This document shows, piece by piece, positions 32,490 to 42,789 of a DNA stretch of 64,000 bases (positions within the stretch are counted from its first letter, which is position 1; every line of letters begins with the position of its first letter). A program made the translations under genes and the position numbers. The notes beneath the pieces are model-generated. The model ran no database searches, was not told where the DNA came from, and worked only from the letters and a program-made list of their open reading frames with translations. The DNA is from Hyaloscypha bicolor E (taxonomy: Eukaryota; Ascomycota; Leotiomycetes; Helotiales; Hyaloscyphaceae): NCBI RefSeq assembly GCF_002865645.1, contig NW_020194546.1, positions 1 to 64,000 of the forward strand, given 5' to 3'.

Positions 32490-34299
32490 TACCTAAGGGG
32501 GTCAGCGCCAAGTCGCGTCCACGAAGTCGCTGGCGAAGAACCATTCGGTATTGAGAATATTGTGCATTTCAGGTTTAGCATGACAGATGGTGTGATTTAA
32601 GATGTGAATACTGGGCCGCAATCAAGCTCTCGCGTCGCAATCAAAATTCCCAGTCCCGCCTTGTTTTGCAGAGATAAGAAACTCTGGACCCCAGTCCAGG
32701 GGCTTCTCACTTAGGGAATGATCAGCAGGGAGGGGAGTTTTCTCTCAACTAGATGCATGTTTACTTTCGTTATTAAACCTTTTTCTGCATTGGTCTGTTT
32801 GACTTTAAAAGCATTAAAAGGTTAGAACCTACACAAGGAAGCTGTTTGTTCTCGCAAGTTGCGGCTGGACTCGGGTTTTCATAGCCTTTAGTCAAGGCTC
32901 GGGCATGACGAGTCCCATTCCGTGCTCGCATGAATCTTCAATTGCAATTGCAAATTATCGATTTATTTGAATCGTACATTCATCGGCTAATCTCAATTTC
33001 TTTAATTTAAGAGACCGACATCGCAGTGATGTTTCAGACAGCCACGCTGCGGCTAAAGTGCCTTGCCCTGCCTCGTTTGTCCTGCCACTTCATGTCAATC
33101 TCTCCCCACGATCGCTCAAGGCAGCGAACTTTGGAGAAATTAAAGCAACGGATTTAATCTTGCTGCTGCTTCTACAGCCTTATAATCGTTGCCTTGAGCG
33201 CTCCCCTGTTCCTCAGTTGATGTTTCACACGAAGTAGTGAACTTCAGCCCCACTCCCGCGAGGCAGTTTCTGTGGTGATGATGTCCACACTCTGATATTC
33301 AATTCTATTTATTGGATAGGTTAATCTGTAACTTGATAAGTCTAAAAGTGGCTGATGTCGTACAAGTGACTAATAAGCTGTGGGTTCAATCAAGGCATAA
33401 TATATGATTGGCAGTCAGCTCAAGGTTTCTTTGCTGTGTCGGCCCCTATGTATTCCGCCTTTACAATTCTTGTCAACATCTCGCAGTATTCTTGTTCCCA
33501 GTTCATCCAAGCTTTCTAATACTACCATGCCATATACCGTCATAGCCACAGTTGCAACAATGTCTACTGTTGGTACACGAAATGGCCAGGCAGCCTCACG
33601 GCGACGCAGGCAAGAATCCTCAGTAATGGACGCCGATGAAGATGGATTCTTCTATGTTTTTTTTAAAATGTTAGGGAAGCTATCGATATTTACAGGAGTT
33701 GGGCCGGGAAATAAAGTACATTCAAGTGAGCCAGGAGCTCAGGATATCGTGGAAGTGAGCTTCTGGCCGGGGCTTGAGACTGGATGAACTTTGTTGTCAA
33801 GATCCAACAAGCTTTGGTTTCAGATGAAGTATATTGCCAAGTGTCAACGGTTTCATTCCTCTACGCTCTCCAGTTCCAAACCCCGAGGTCAACAAACTCT
33901 GCATTCAATATTATGTTGGATGCTGCAAGAGTTTTGCTCTCGCTCGTCATGCCGCCAGACTTGTTGTCATGGGCTCGCATTGACTTCTTCTTGGCTTCCT
34001 TCAACTTGGTTGAAGACTTGCCAGATGCCACGACATTCTTAACGACAGTACCGCCAAAGTTCGTAGCAGCCTCCTTCTTGGCCTTGGGGGCGGCAACTTT
34101 CGGAAACTTGCAGATGAGTGTACCGACAAGTCCGCATTCTAGTTACCGGGTTGAAGTAGCTGGACTGCAATGTATCGGACGTCTTGGAAAACAAGGACGA
34201 TTTTAAAGGTGCCGAGGTTGCGGATCATCGACCATCAAATGGACCAGAGGGATCACTATCGCATTTCATGTTCCTCCACCTCCCTTAACGCCGCAAATG
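32490..34299. other. Intergenic, possible gene remnants
   Basis: A plus-strand ORF (33404-33787, ATG) carries SRRRRQESSVMDADEDGFF but no known domain. On the minus strand 34140-33861 is open and Lys/Ala-rich (KVAAPKAKKEAATNFGGTV...) without a usable ATG at its start. Neither can be called a gene with confidence. 32490-33400 shows nothing. Confidence 0.35.
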
Positions 34300-35598
34300 T
34301 CACGCCCCTTCACCAGCAAGCACAATACTCTCCTCCCTTACAACACCCTCTCCAACCATTCTTTCGCGAACCGCCTTGTCCTGCACCATCCGCCTCGCAA
34401 GCCAAGAATCAAAGCTCTGACCCCACTCCTGCACTCCTTCTACATCCCCTTCCCACTCCGAACCTTGAAAGCCCCACCACGTAACTTTCGCGTTCCTCAA
34501 TCCCTCCTTCTCCAGCAACCTCTTCGTAAACTCCCATTCTTTCCACTTCCTCCCCGTCTCAACCTCGCTCTCCTTTTCTTCTGTTCCTTCCGGCAGTATT
34601 GAGGCTGGAAAAGAAGCAGTCGACCCAGAACTCGACCAAATCGTCAAATCCACCGTCCTCAGACCCAGAAGTTCGGTAGTAATGTATTTGCAAACCCTTT
34701 CCCAGGCAGAGTCAACGTACTCCGAAGCAGCATTATCGCGAATCTCCCTCGCAACCTTAACGCGCCCCACACAATTCCTCGCCTCCTGGCTCCTATCCCC
34801 AAAGAAGGGCGCCACAGCTTCGATAGAGGTCCCGAAATCCCATTCCGTATCCAAAGCGCCATACAAGACCGGTTCCGCTTCATCTGTGATCTGTCGACAG
34901 ACTCGTAACAGCTCCGGATGAATGCTTGCTTCCGGAAAGTCCGTTCTAAAGTTGCGATTGAGAACCTTGTAAGTGGTGAGATTTTGCGTTTTTGTTTTGG
35001 CGGGCGCAGAAGTCCCAAAGGGGTAGAATGAGGAGGCGGAGTGGAGGGGGGCGGTAGAGGTATTGTAGAGGTAGCCGTTATGCGGGATTTGCGTCACGAT
35101 TGTGTGGGACCGCGGCGGGAGGAGGAGGGCGTAGATTTTTAGGCGGAGTTCGAGAGGCAGGTCGAGGAATCTGAAGATCCCTTGCTCTTGGTTTTGTTGT
35201 TGTTCGGAATAGGGGGCGTCGTCACGTGGTGTAGGGCTGAGCAGATCTGCGGTGGGTTCCTGAGTGGGCGCCATATTTTTGTCGAACTCGATTTTGCGTT
35301 CCGCTACTGATTCCTTATCTTCGTCTTGATTTCGAGTTTGGGGATTTCGGGGATCGGTATTATTATTTGAGGAAGTGATGGCAGGGTATAAGACAACGAC
35401 CTCGATGCTTTTGCAATTACTCATACAAGTGGCCATCTTCTTGTGCCGTAACAAAATATTAATGTTCAGCTGCGGCGATAACATCCCGGGAGCAGCTGCT
35501 GGTGGCGTGCCAGGCGGTGGAGAGGTGGATGCGCTGTCATGCTGAAGTGGGCCGTTGGCTGCGGGGTTTTGGTGCCAAGGAGGCGGGTTTGGATCCAT
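34300..35598 (-). CDS. F-box-like (DUF7730-type) protein G
   Basis: 432 aa from ATG 35598, single exon. The first 140 residues are Pro/Gln/Asn-rich and probably disordered. At about 145-165 it reads FRFLDLPLELRLKIYALLL, an F-box-like motif. At about 225-245 it reads HPELLRVCRQITDEAEPVLYG, the second conserved block of this family. Next comes TSIEAVAPFFGDRSQ, which matches DIEAIVPFFSDMTK in protein H downstream, so G and H are relatives. The C-terminus is acidic and helical. The role is not established; F-box-like proteins often bind SCF ubiquitin-ligase components, but Skp1 binding cannot be judged from sequence. Confidence 0.8.
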   Translation of the reverse strand: MDPNPPPWHQNPAANGPLQHDSASTSPPPGTPPAAAPGMLSPQLNINILLRHKKMATCMSNCKSIEVVVLYPAITSSNNNTDPRNPQTRNQDEDKESVAERKIEFDKNMAPTQEPTADLLSPTPRDDAPYSEQQQNQEQGIFRFLDLPLELRLKIYALLLPPRSHTIVTQIPHNGYLYNTSTAPLHSASSFYPFGTSAPAKTKTQNLTTYKVLNRNFRTDFPEASIHPELLRVCRQITDEAEPVLYGALDTEWDFGTSIEAVAPFFGDRSQEARNCVGRVKVAREIRDNAASEYVDSAWERVCKYITTELLGLRTVDLTIWSSSGSTASFPASILPEGTEEKESEVETGRKWKEWEFTKRLLEKEGLRNAKVTWWGFQGSEWEGDVEGVQEWGQSFDSWLARRMVQDKAVRERMVGEGVVREESIVLAGEGA

Positions 35599-36090
35599 TG
35601 TCCTACAGGAACGATGGTGGTGACGGGTTGCTGGGTGCCGAAGTAGGATGTGATTTGTTGAGGGTGTTCCTAGAGGATATTGTGGTGTTGTGAGTGAAGT
35701 CTGGATTGAGTTGATTCGTCGGCTTCATTCGTGGACCGTCAACCATTGGTCCCATTTATGTAAAGAGGCGCCTGGAGAAAACAAAACATAGCGAGAGACA
35801 CTTGAGGATCGAAGCCTTCTTAAAAAGCCATTCAGTACAACGGGAGCATCAGCCACGTCTGACATGTTCTACCACATGACATTGAAGCAGATTCAAATTA
35901 AATCTCGTAATTGCATGAGCACCATCCCAGAAAGATTCCAGACTCCTGCTGCGAGCATCCGTCTCGGCAAAAGGTGAGGTTAACAAAATCTACCTAGATG
36001 ACTGTATGCAACCGAAACTCTCCAAATCAAATTCTCCCACCAACCAATCTAGGCTCTCGCGTAACGGGAATGATCACCCCTGAACCACAT
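35599..36090. other. Intergenic between genes G and H
   Basis: Upstream flank of G and downstream flank of H. Nothing else is seen. Confidence 0.5.
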
Positions 36091-36858
36091 TCAACTCCCT
36101 GTAATCATCTCTGACCGCAAGAACTCCGCAAATCCAGCCTCGATGGACGCCGAAAACGCAGCGAAGAAGGACATGGCGCTGGAATGGGAGGGCGGGCAGT
36201 GGTGAATTTCTGCAGAAACATCCAGCTTCCGAAGCCCTTTGATAGACAATAGCTCCCAAACCCATTCCAGGGCCTCGTATCTGACCATGGAGAGAGTTTT
36301 GAAGTCTGCCACGGTGTATTCGGGGATAGCAACCCATCCCATAGATGGCCGTCCGCCTTCAACTACCAATCCCAAGCTCTCCACGCGCATATGATCTTTG
36401 AGAAACTCGCATACGGCATTCCATTCGTATCGGTCGTAGTCTCGGCAGTAGACTGAGCCCTGTTTCACAAGAGATATCTCTCTGATCAGTGCCCGATTTT
36501 GTTTCGTCATATCGGAGAAGAAGGGCACAATAGCCTCGATATCTCTACCGAAACTAAAGGTTCGATTGCCGTAGAGGATGTGTGAGGCCTCCTGGTAGAT
36601 CTTTTGGCTCACTGCCATGATTGAGGTGTGCATATCTATCTTGGTGGCTAAAGTGTAGGTTGTTGTCTTGCTTGCGCGAGCGAGATCTCTTGCCACGACT
36701 CGATATATTGTTCGTTTGTGAGGACCTCTTGCTCTGTATTTCAAGGAGTCTTCATTTCGTATCTCAAAGGTCTTGTGGCCGTGGTCATTGAGGAGGAGGG
36801 TGTAGATGATGAGTCGAATCTCGCTGGGGATTCGCATAAAGGGGGATTGTTCTGCCAT
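36091..36858 (-). CDS. F-box-like (DUF7730-type) protein H
   Basis: 255 aa from ATG 36858, single exon. The F-box-like motif is at the very start: FMRIPSEIRLIIYTLLLND (residues 7-25). At about 77-97 comes IMAVSQKIYQEASHILYGNR, the characteristic C/S-x-x-I-Y-x-E-x-x-x-x-LYG block, then RDIEAIVPFFSDM. It is compact compared with protein G, lacking the long disordered N-terminus. The 3' half reads VESLGLVVEG and GLRKLDVSAEI, short leucine-containing strands. It lies in tandem with G on the same strand. Confidence 0.82.
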   Translation of the reverse strand: MAEQSPFMRIPSEIRLIIYTLLLNDHGHKTFEIRNEDSLKYRARGPHKRTIYRVVARDLARASKTTTYTLATKIDMHTSIMAVSQKIYQEASHILYGNRTFSFGRDIEAIVPFFSDMTKQNRALIREISLVKQGSVYCRDYDRYEWNAVCEFLKDHMRVESLGLVVEGGRPSMGWVAIPEYTVADFKTLSMVRYEALEWVWELLSIKGLRKLDVSAEIHHCPPSHSSAMSFFAAFSASIEAGFAEFLRSEMITGS

Positions 36859-38064
36859 ATTGTAGACTGGTGTTTTTTTTTACGGAGGAGTTTGGTATCA
36901 TGCTCTTGCAAAATTGAAGAAAACTTGCTTGCGCTCGCAGTTGCTATATGAAAGGGGGAAGGGACAGAGGGTGTGCTGGCAGTAATATCAGGTGTTAATG
37001 AGAAATTATTGGGAAGCCAACAAGGTGCAATCCTCGGAGGCTGACTGTGCTTAGGAGACATAATGGCCAATTGGAGGAAGGACCGTAGGAAGGCTTGATC
37101 ACTCAGCGCAGGGGAGAAGCATGCTGAGTCGCGCTGCCATCCACGATTCAGCTGCTCTCACCCAGAAGGAGCATCCCTGATTCCCTGGTCAGATGCAGCG
37201 CCGATAGGAAGAAGGAGGGTGTTGGCGGCGGCGAGCTTTGATGACGATTAGCTGGCGGAGCCCGATAAGGAGCCTGACGGGACGCCGACTGAAACATTTC
37301 CACAACGAGGACGTGGATTGTTGAGAAATCAGATGCCGGGCTTGCGGCCATGGGCCAATGATCAAATACATTGGTGATAGGAATCGTGAGTGTGTCATCG
37401 GGGACGAATTTCATGAAAAGATACCGGAATCGCGGTGGGTGCATCCAAGACCCATTCTTCATGAAATACAGTACGTTCTCCATCACGGGAACCAGCGGAA
37501 GAGCACAATTTGGAAGATCTAGATTCTTATGCAAGGCACAAGAGATCATCTCGGCGCTTTCAGACTGCCGCATGGCCTGCCGCCTGACAGCGGAGAACAA
37601 ATATGTTTCCCAGCCTCTCCTTTTCACAAAGTCGCTCGGGCTCGCTTAGTCAGGAGGCGGCCGCTGACGGGGAGTGGAGTGGCTCTCGGCTCAGACTTTT
37701 CCCTCGATATAACACATCCCACATGCCACAACACCTTTCCTCGCACCTCTGGAAGCAGAGAACATCTTCAAACATGACTCTGTTCGTGAAGAGCGTTATC
37801 TCTATCATTATCACAAGTTATGCCCCTTGAAACACGTTCCTGAGCTATTTTGGGGATCGCGCTTGTCTCCCAGCCATCGCATTTACGCGTAAAGTACCAG
37901 CCCTCCCTTAGAATCCCAACCTCTCCAATGGCAATGCCATCGGGAGGCTGCATATATCAAGATGCATTTTTTGGCCCTGGTACAGTTTTTCTCTCTTCAT
38001 ACTTTGCTTTATTTCTCAACTGCAAGTATTGAATCTCAAGTCTTCGCTTCCCTCCGAGAAGACC
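36859..38064. other. Intergenic; one unconvincing ORF
   Basis: A 141-codon minus frame from an ATG (37573-37148) is Ser/Pro-rich at its end and matches nothing I know. A NotI-type GCGGCCGC occurs near 37659. The 5' flank of the secreted-protein gene lies at the right side. Confidence 0.45.
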
Positions 38065-38844
38065 ATGCATCTCAACAGATCCACCCCAGCACGCTTTGCT
38101 CTATTTTCACTATTATCTTTCGGATCATCGTTACCATTCCACTTTCTGGAGCCATTGGACAGACGAGCAACCTACTCGGTTGTACCAGTCGATGGAGGAT
38201 CAGCGGCATCAACAGGAGGAAGTGGGCAAGGCGATGCCACAATCTACAAGACTATAATCATCACTGCAACTCCAGCACCTGCCACAAAAACTATCATCGA
38301 GACGGACACCGCAGAAAATACCGACTACATAATCTCCACCCAAACTGTCCAACTGTCAGGAACAGTTCGGACAATTCTGGTGACAGTCACCCCTCCCGCA
38401 GCCACGATCACCAAGACCGGATATTCGATCATCGATGTAAGCGCATCCCACGTCACAAGCACAACCACTGCATCTCCAAGCTCGAGTTCGACCATTCCAA
38501 CGACATCGGCTTCTCTCGAAACGTCTTCTTCCTCTATCGAAACATTCCCGTCCTCCTTCTCAACATCCTCACATTCATTCGACGATGGCCAATGGCATAC
38601 ATATTATCCAGCTTGGAATGCCTCCAGCACGTCGATCACATCACAAGCTGCTACGCCAACATCAGTTGAAACTACACCTACACCAACTCCCGATGTAATT
38701 TTACCACCCGTTGAGCCAGGGAGAGGATATGGGGGTCTGGGGAGTCGCCAGGCAAGCCCGAGGGTTGTGCCAGAGTACGGAAGCTTTGGGTTTATCGGCA
38801 CATGGGGGAGAAAATTGAGAAGGGGGCTTGCCAATCTACCTTGA
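38065..38844 (+). CDS. Secreted Ser/Thr-rich protein
   Basis: 259 aa from ATG 38065; the longer frame opens only at a TTG (38029). The N-terminus, MHLNRSTPARFALFSLLSF, is a signal peptide with a likely cleavage region near residues 22-27. The mature part has a Thr/Ile-rich segment (YKTIIITATPAPATKTIIE) and then a Ser/Thr-rich stretch (SPSSSSTIPTTSASLETSSS), expected to be heavily O-mannosylated, as in cell-wall proteins. No GPI-type hydrophobic tail is seen; it ends basic (RKLRRGLANLP). No catalytic domain is recognised. It is probably extracellular or wall-associated. Confidence 0.75.
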   Translation: MHLNRSTPARFALFSLLSFGSSLPFHFLEPLDRRATYSVVPVDGGSAASTGGSGQGDATIYKTIIITATPAPATKTIIETDTAENTDYIISTQTVQLSGTVRTILVTVTPPAATITKTGYSIIDVSASHVTSTTTASPSSSSTIPTTSASLETSSSSIETFPSSFSTSSHSFDDGQWHTYYPAWNASSTSITSQAATPTSVETTPTPTPDVILPPVEPGRGYGGLGSRQASPRVVPEYGSFGFIGTWGRKLRRGLANLP

Positions 38845-39299
38845 AAAGGCACAAAGCAATCCTCCTACCGGTCAAGAACAGGAAATCTTGAAATAATTTG
38901 GGCTCATTCGAGCAGTATTAATAATGGTTTAGATTTTGGGCTGGGTTGTACTTCCAGGAGTTTAGGAAGCGCACCAAGAGCTGGCGCGCAGCATTTTAAT
39001 GGCGTCTAAATTGGGATGAAAGTAATGCTACATTGTATGAGAATAGACGGGATAATTCTAATAACAAAAGAGCTCAAAATCAAAATTGTTTGTTGATCAT
39101 CCCATGTGATTATGTTTAGTGAAGTTGTAGCCTTCCCAGTCTACGCGGCTGCGGCTGCCAATGATGATGCTGGCCGTAGCGAGAGACCCTTCCATCAACA
39201 CCTCCCATTCTCAATTCTTGCTCTACGTCCCCCGACCTCAATGATAGCTGCTTGAGTTTCACAGGCCATTGTGCAAGACCTCTACACTGAGCAATCGCC
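38845..39299. promoter_or_regulatory. Upstream region of VPS35
   Basis: 455 bp between the secreted-protein gene and VPS35. It contains both the former's 3' end and the latter's promoter. No specific element is recognised. Confidence 0.4.
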
Positions 39300-42122
39300 A
39301 TGGCCAGTCCTCCAGCAGTGGAAGATCAAGCCCGTCTGCTTGAAGATGCCTTGACGGTGGTAAGGCAGCAGACTCATCTGATGCGCAAATGCTTGGAAAC
39401 ACCAGGGAAGCTTATGGATGCGTTGAAATGCAGGTACGGAACAATCCTGGACGGCGTTGGGCTTGTACTATGATATGCGACCACTGCGCAGCTTCTTGAT
39501 CTTGATCTCGTGCTGACCGATCTCTCGTGATGCAGTTCTACCTTGGTATCCGAGCTTCGAACAAGCAGTCTTGGACCGAAACAGTACTATGAACTATACA
39601 TGGCAGTCTTTGATGCCCTGCGACACTTATCATCCTACCTCAAAGACTCACATCCGGTCAACCACCTTGCCGATCTATACGAACTAGTCCAGTATGCGGG
39701 AAACATCATACCTCGATTATATCTCATGATTACGGTTGGGACGGTATACATGTCTATTGAGGATGCGCCGGTCAAAGAGATCATGAAGGATATGATGGAG
39801 ATGAGCAGAGGCGTCCAGCATCCCATACGAGGCCTCTTCCTTCGATACTACCTCTCCGGACAAGCTAGAGAGAATCTGCCGATGGGCAATGGAGATGGGC
39901 CTGAAGGGAATCTGCAAGACTCGATCAGCTTCACCCTTACCAATTTTGTGGAAATGAATAAACTCTGGGTCCGGTTACAGCATCAGGGCCATTCGAGAGA
40001 AAGGGAGCTGCGAACACAGGAGCGCAAAGAGCTTCAACTACTCGTAGGAAACAACCTTGTCCGCTTGAGCCAACTTGTGGACCTGGAGACATACAAAAAT
40101 GTCATATTGCAGCCATTACTTGAGCAAGTTGTACAATGTCGGGATGTACTGGCTCAGGAATATCTCCTGGAAGTCATCACGCAAGTTTTCCCGGACGAAT
40201 ACCACCTCCATACTCTGGACCAATTCTTGGCAGCTGTTTCCCGCCTAAACCCACACGTCAATGTCAAGGTGATTGTTATTGCGTTGATGGATAGACTAGC
40301 TTCTTACGCAGCTCGCGAGTCAGAAGCACATCCTCAGGAAAATCGTGAGAAGCTGGAACAGGATGCTATCACAAAGCTGTTGGAGAAAGTCAAATTAAAC
40401 CAAGAGAAGAAATCCGAAGAGCCTGCGCCTGCAGAACCCAATGGCGATCACCCTGCTCCGGAAGTCAACGGATCTGGGGAGGCAGCCGCACCACCCGAGC
40501 CTACGAAGGAAGAACCTAAATCGGAATCCGAACCTGTCAATGGCAACGATGAAGACAAGAAGAGCAGAGGTATCCCAGAGAACATCAAACTCTATGAGAT
40601 CTTCTTCGAGCAAGTTATGAACTTGGTCAATGCGCAGCATTTGCCGATACAAGATACCACGGCTCTGTTGGTATCACTGGCGAATTTGGCATTGAACATC
40701 TATCCAGACCGCCTGGATTATGTTGATCAAGTTCTCGATTATGCAAACCAGAAAGTCAAGCAGCACGCCAACAGCGCGGATCTCCATTCCCAAGAATCGC
40801 AGACGAACCTTCTGAATCTTCTCTTGGCGCCTATGAAATCATACGTCTCACTCTTCACGGCTCTGGCACTTCCAACATATATCCCATTACTTCATTCCCA
40901 GACGTATCCTACGCGGAGGGCGGTGGCTGGCGAGATTGCTCGTACTCTTCAGCGAAATCAAACCAAGATCACAACGCTATCAGCGTTAGAAGGTGTCCTC
41001 GAAATCTTGAAAGTCATCATCAAAGAGGGAACACAACAACCTGCTGGCTATCCTGGCGTCCAACAACGAAAAGCTATCGAGACTGATGAGACGATCGAAG
41101 AGCAGGGCTGGTTGGCCCGGATAGTCCATCTCATCCACAGCGATGACAACGACACGCAATACAAATTGCTGCAAATGACGAGAAAAGCCTACGCAGAAGG
41201 CAATGAGCGCGTCAAGTTCACCACCCCTGCGTTGATCACCTCGGCCATGAAACTGGCCAGAAAATATAAGGCGAGAGAGCACTACGATGATAATTGGGAG
41301 TCGCAATCTTCAGCTCTCTACAAGTTTATGCATTCATCACTTTCAACACTCTACACTCGTGTACCAAGCTCCGCCGAACTCTGTCTACGTCTCTTTGTCG
41401 CCTGTGGTCAAATAGCTGACCAGACTGGCGCTGAAGAAGTCAGTTATGAGTTCTTTGCGCAAGCTTTTACCATCTACGAAGAAGCAATAAGTGATTCGAG
41501 GGCTCAATTCCAAGCTGTGTGCGTTATTGCTGGAGCACTCCATGAGACGAGAAATTTCGGCAAGGAGAACTATGATACCTTGATCACGAAATGTGCTCTT
41601 CATGGCAGCAAGCTCCTCAAGAAACCAGACCAATGCCGTGCTGTCTATCTGGCAAGTCATCTATGGTGGGCTGTGCCAATTGCAGCAAAGGGTGAGATGG
41701 AGGACGAGAAGAATGTGAGTTTCGAAGTTTGAGGGTATATTAATTTATGCTAACAATCGTAGCTCTACCGTGATGGAAAGAGGGTCCTTGAATGTCTTCA
41801 GCGGGCTTTACGAGTTGCAGATGCTTGCATGGACACAGCCGTATCAGTTGAGCTGTTTGTTGAGATCCTAAACCGCTACGTCTACTACTTTGATCAGCAA
41901 AATGAGGCTGTAAGTGCTCCCAAAAAGTTCATATTCTATGGTGCTAACGAATTCTAGGTCACTACCAAATACTTGAACGGACTGATCGAACTAATCCATT
42001 CAAACTTGCAAACCAACCAAGAATCAGCCACCATCGATATGCCCAGACGGCACTTCCAGCGAACGATAGAGTATATTGCATCTAGGGAGTATGAAGGTGT
42101 TGTCACCTCAGCAGCGAAGTAA
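39300..42122 (+). CDS. VPS35: Vacuolar protein sorting-associated protein 35 (retromer)
   Basis: Four exons, 39300-39433, 39536-41714, 41763-41909 and 41958-42122, encode 874 aa, normal for VPS35. Donors are GTACGG, GTGAGT and GTAAGT; acceptors are GCAG, GTAG and CTAG. The start is ATG 39300. Residues about 20-50 read [20 protein letters not shown], and near 104 is [10 protein letters not shown], the conserved PRLYLM motif that contacts VPS26. An acidic Pro/Glu-rich insert at about 340-390 ([17 protein letters not shown]) is probably a disordered fungal linker. The rest is alpha-solenoid. VPS35 is the scaffold of retromer, which recycles cargo such as Vps10 from endosomes to the Golgi. The C-terminus ([18 protein letters not shown]) is well conserved. 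Confidence 0.97.
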
Positions 42123-42789
42123 GGAGCACCCTACTGAGAGTGGGGAACATGAGGGCCGGTTTCTTGTAAGATGTTTTGTAGGCTTGGGGTTCTCGCGGAG
42201 CACTTGGGTTGTATTGAAGCCCCAAGCGTTCACGGGCGAAAGATCAAGCAAGCGGTAATGAGATCAATCGCAGTCTGAAGACTGCTTTCTTGCCTCTTGG
42301 CACGTGTATGTAAGATTCGGACGAGAACCTAATGAGAGGCGTGAGCGATGATCACATGACTTGCCGGTTCCATCAGGTCGAATGGTTGATCTACAAGTGA
42401 GAGTTCACTGCTGCTTAAGACGAGCATACTGAAAATGCCTGAAATCGGAGAAGAAAACTTCTATTAGAATTTACCATTGAACAGCCCAGCGCACTTCAAA
42501 ATCGTGCTCGGACTCCAGTTTTCTTCAAAGTGTTTTATCGGAGCTCCCAAGCCTCAACCGAGGACGCGAATCGATCATGGTACTCCAGCTGCAGCTCTCA
42601 TCCCAATCCTCCCACCCTACTCACCACACTCCTTCATTACAAATGCGGCATCCTCAGCAGCTGGCCTGACGAGCGCCTTCCTTTTCCCACTCCCCGAAAT
42701 ACCACAGCAATCATTATCCCTCTCATTCTGTTCCCGTAAGCAGCTCCTGAGCGTCAGCCGCCGTCCGTAGGCTTGGCCACATAGCAACG
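42123..42789. other. Intergenic between VPS35 and the M28 gene
   Basis: Tandem, same-strand genes separated by 667 bp. No ORF or RNA gene is supported. A pyrimidine-rich stretch lies at 42590-42730, as is common upstream of fungal start sites. Confidence 0.5.

Noticed and set aside
37148..37573. 141-codon minus frame with ATG
   Set aside because: No homology recognised, Ser/Pro-rich tail, no intron signals; kept only as a mention in the intergenic entry.
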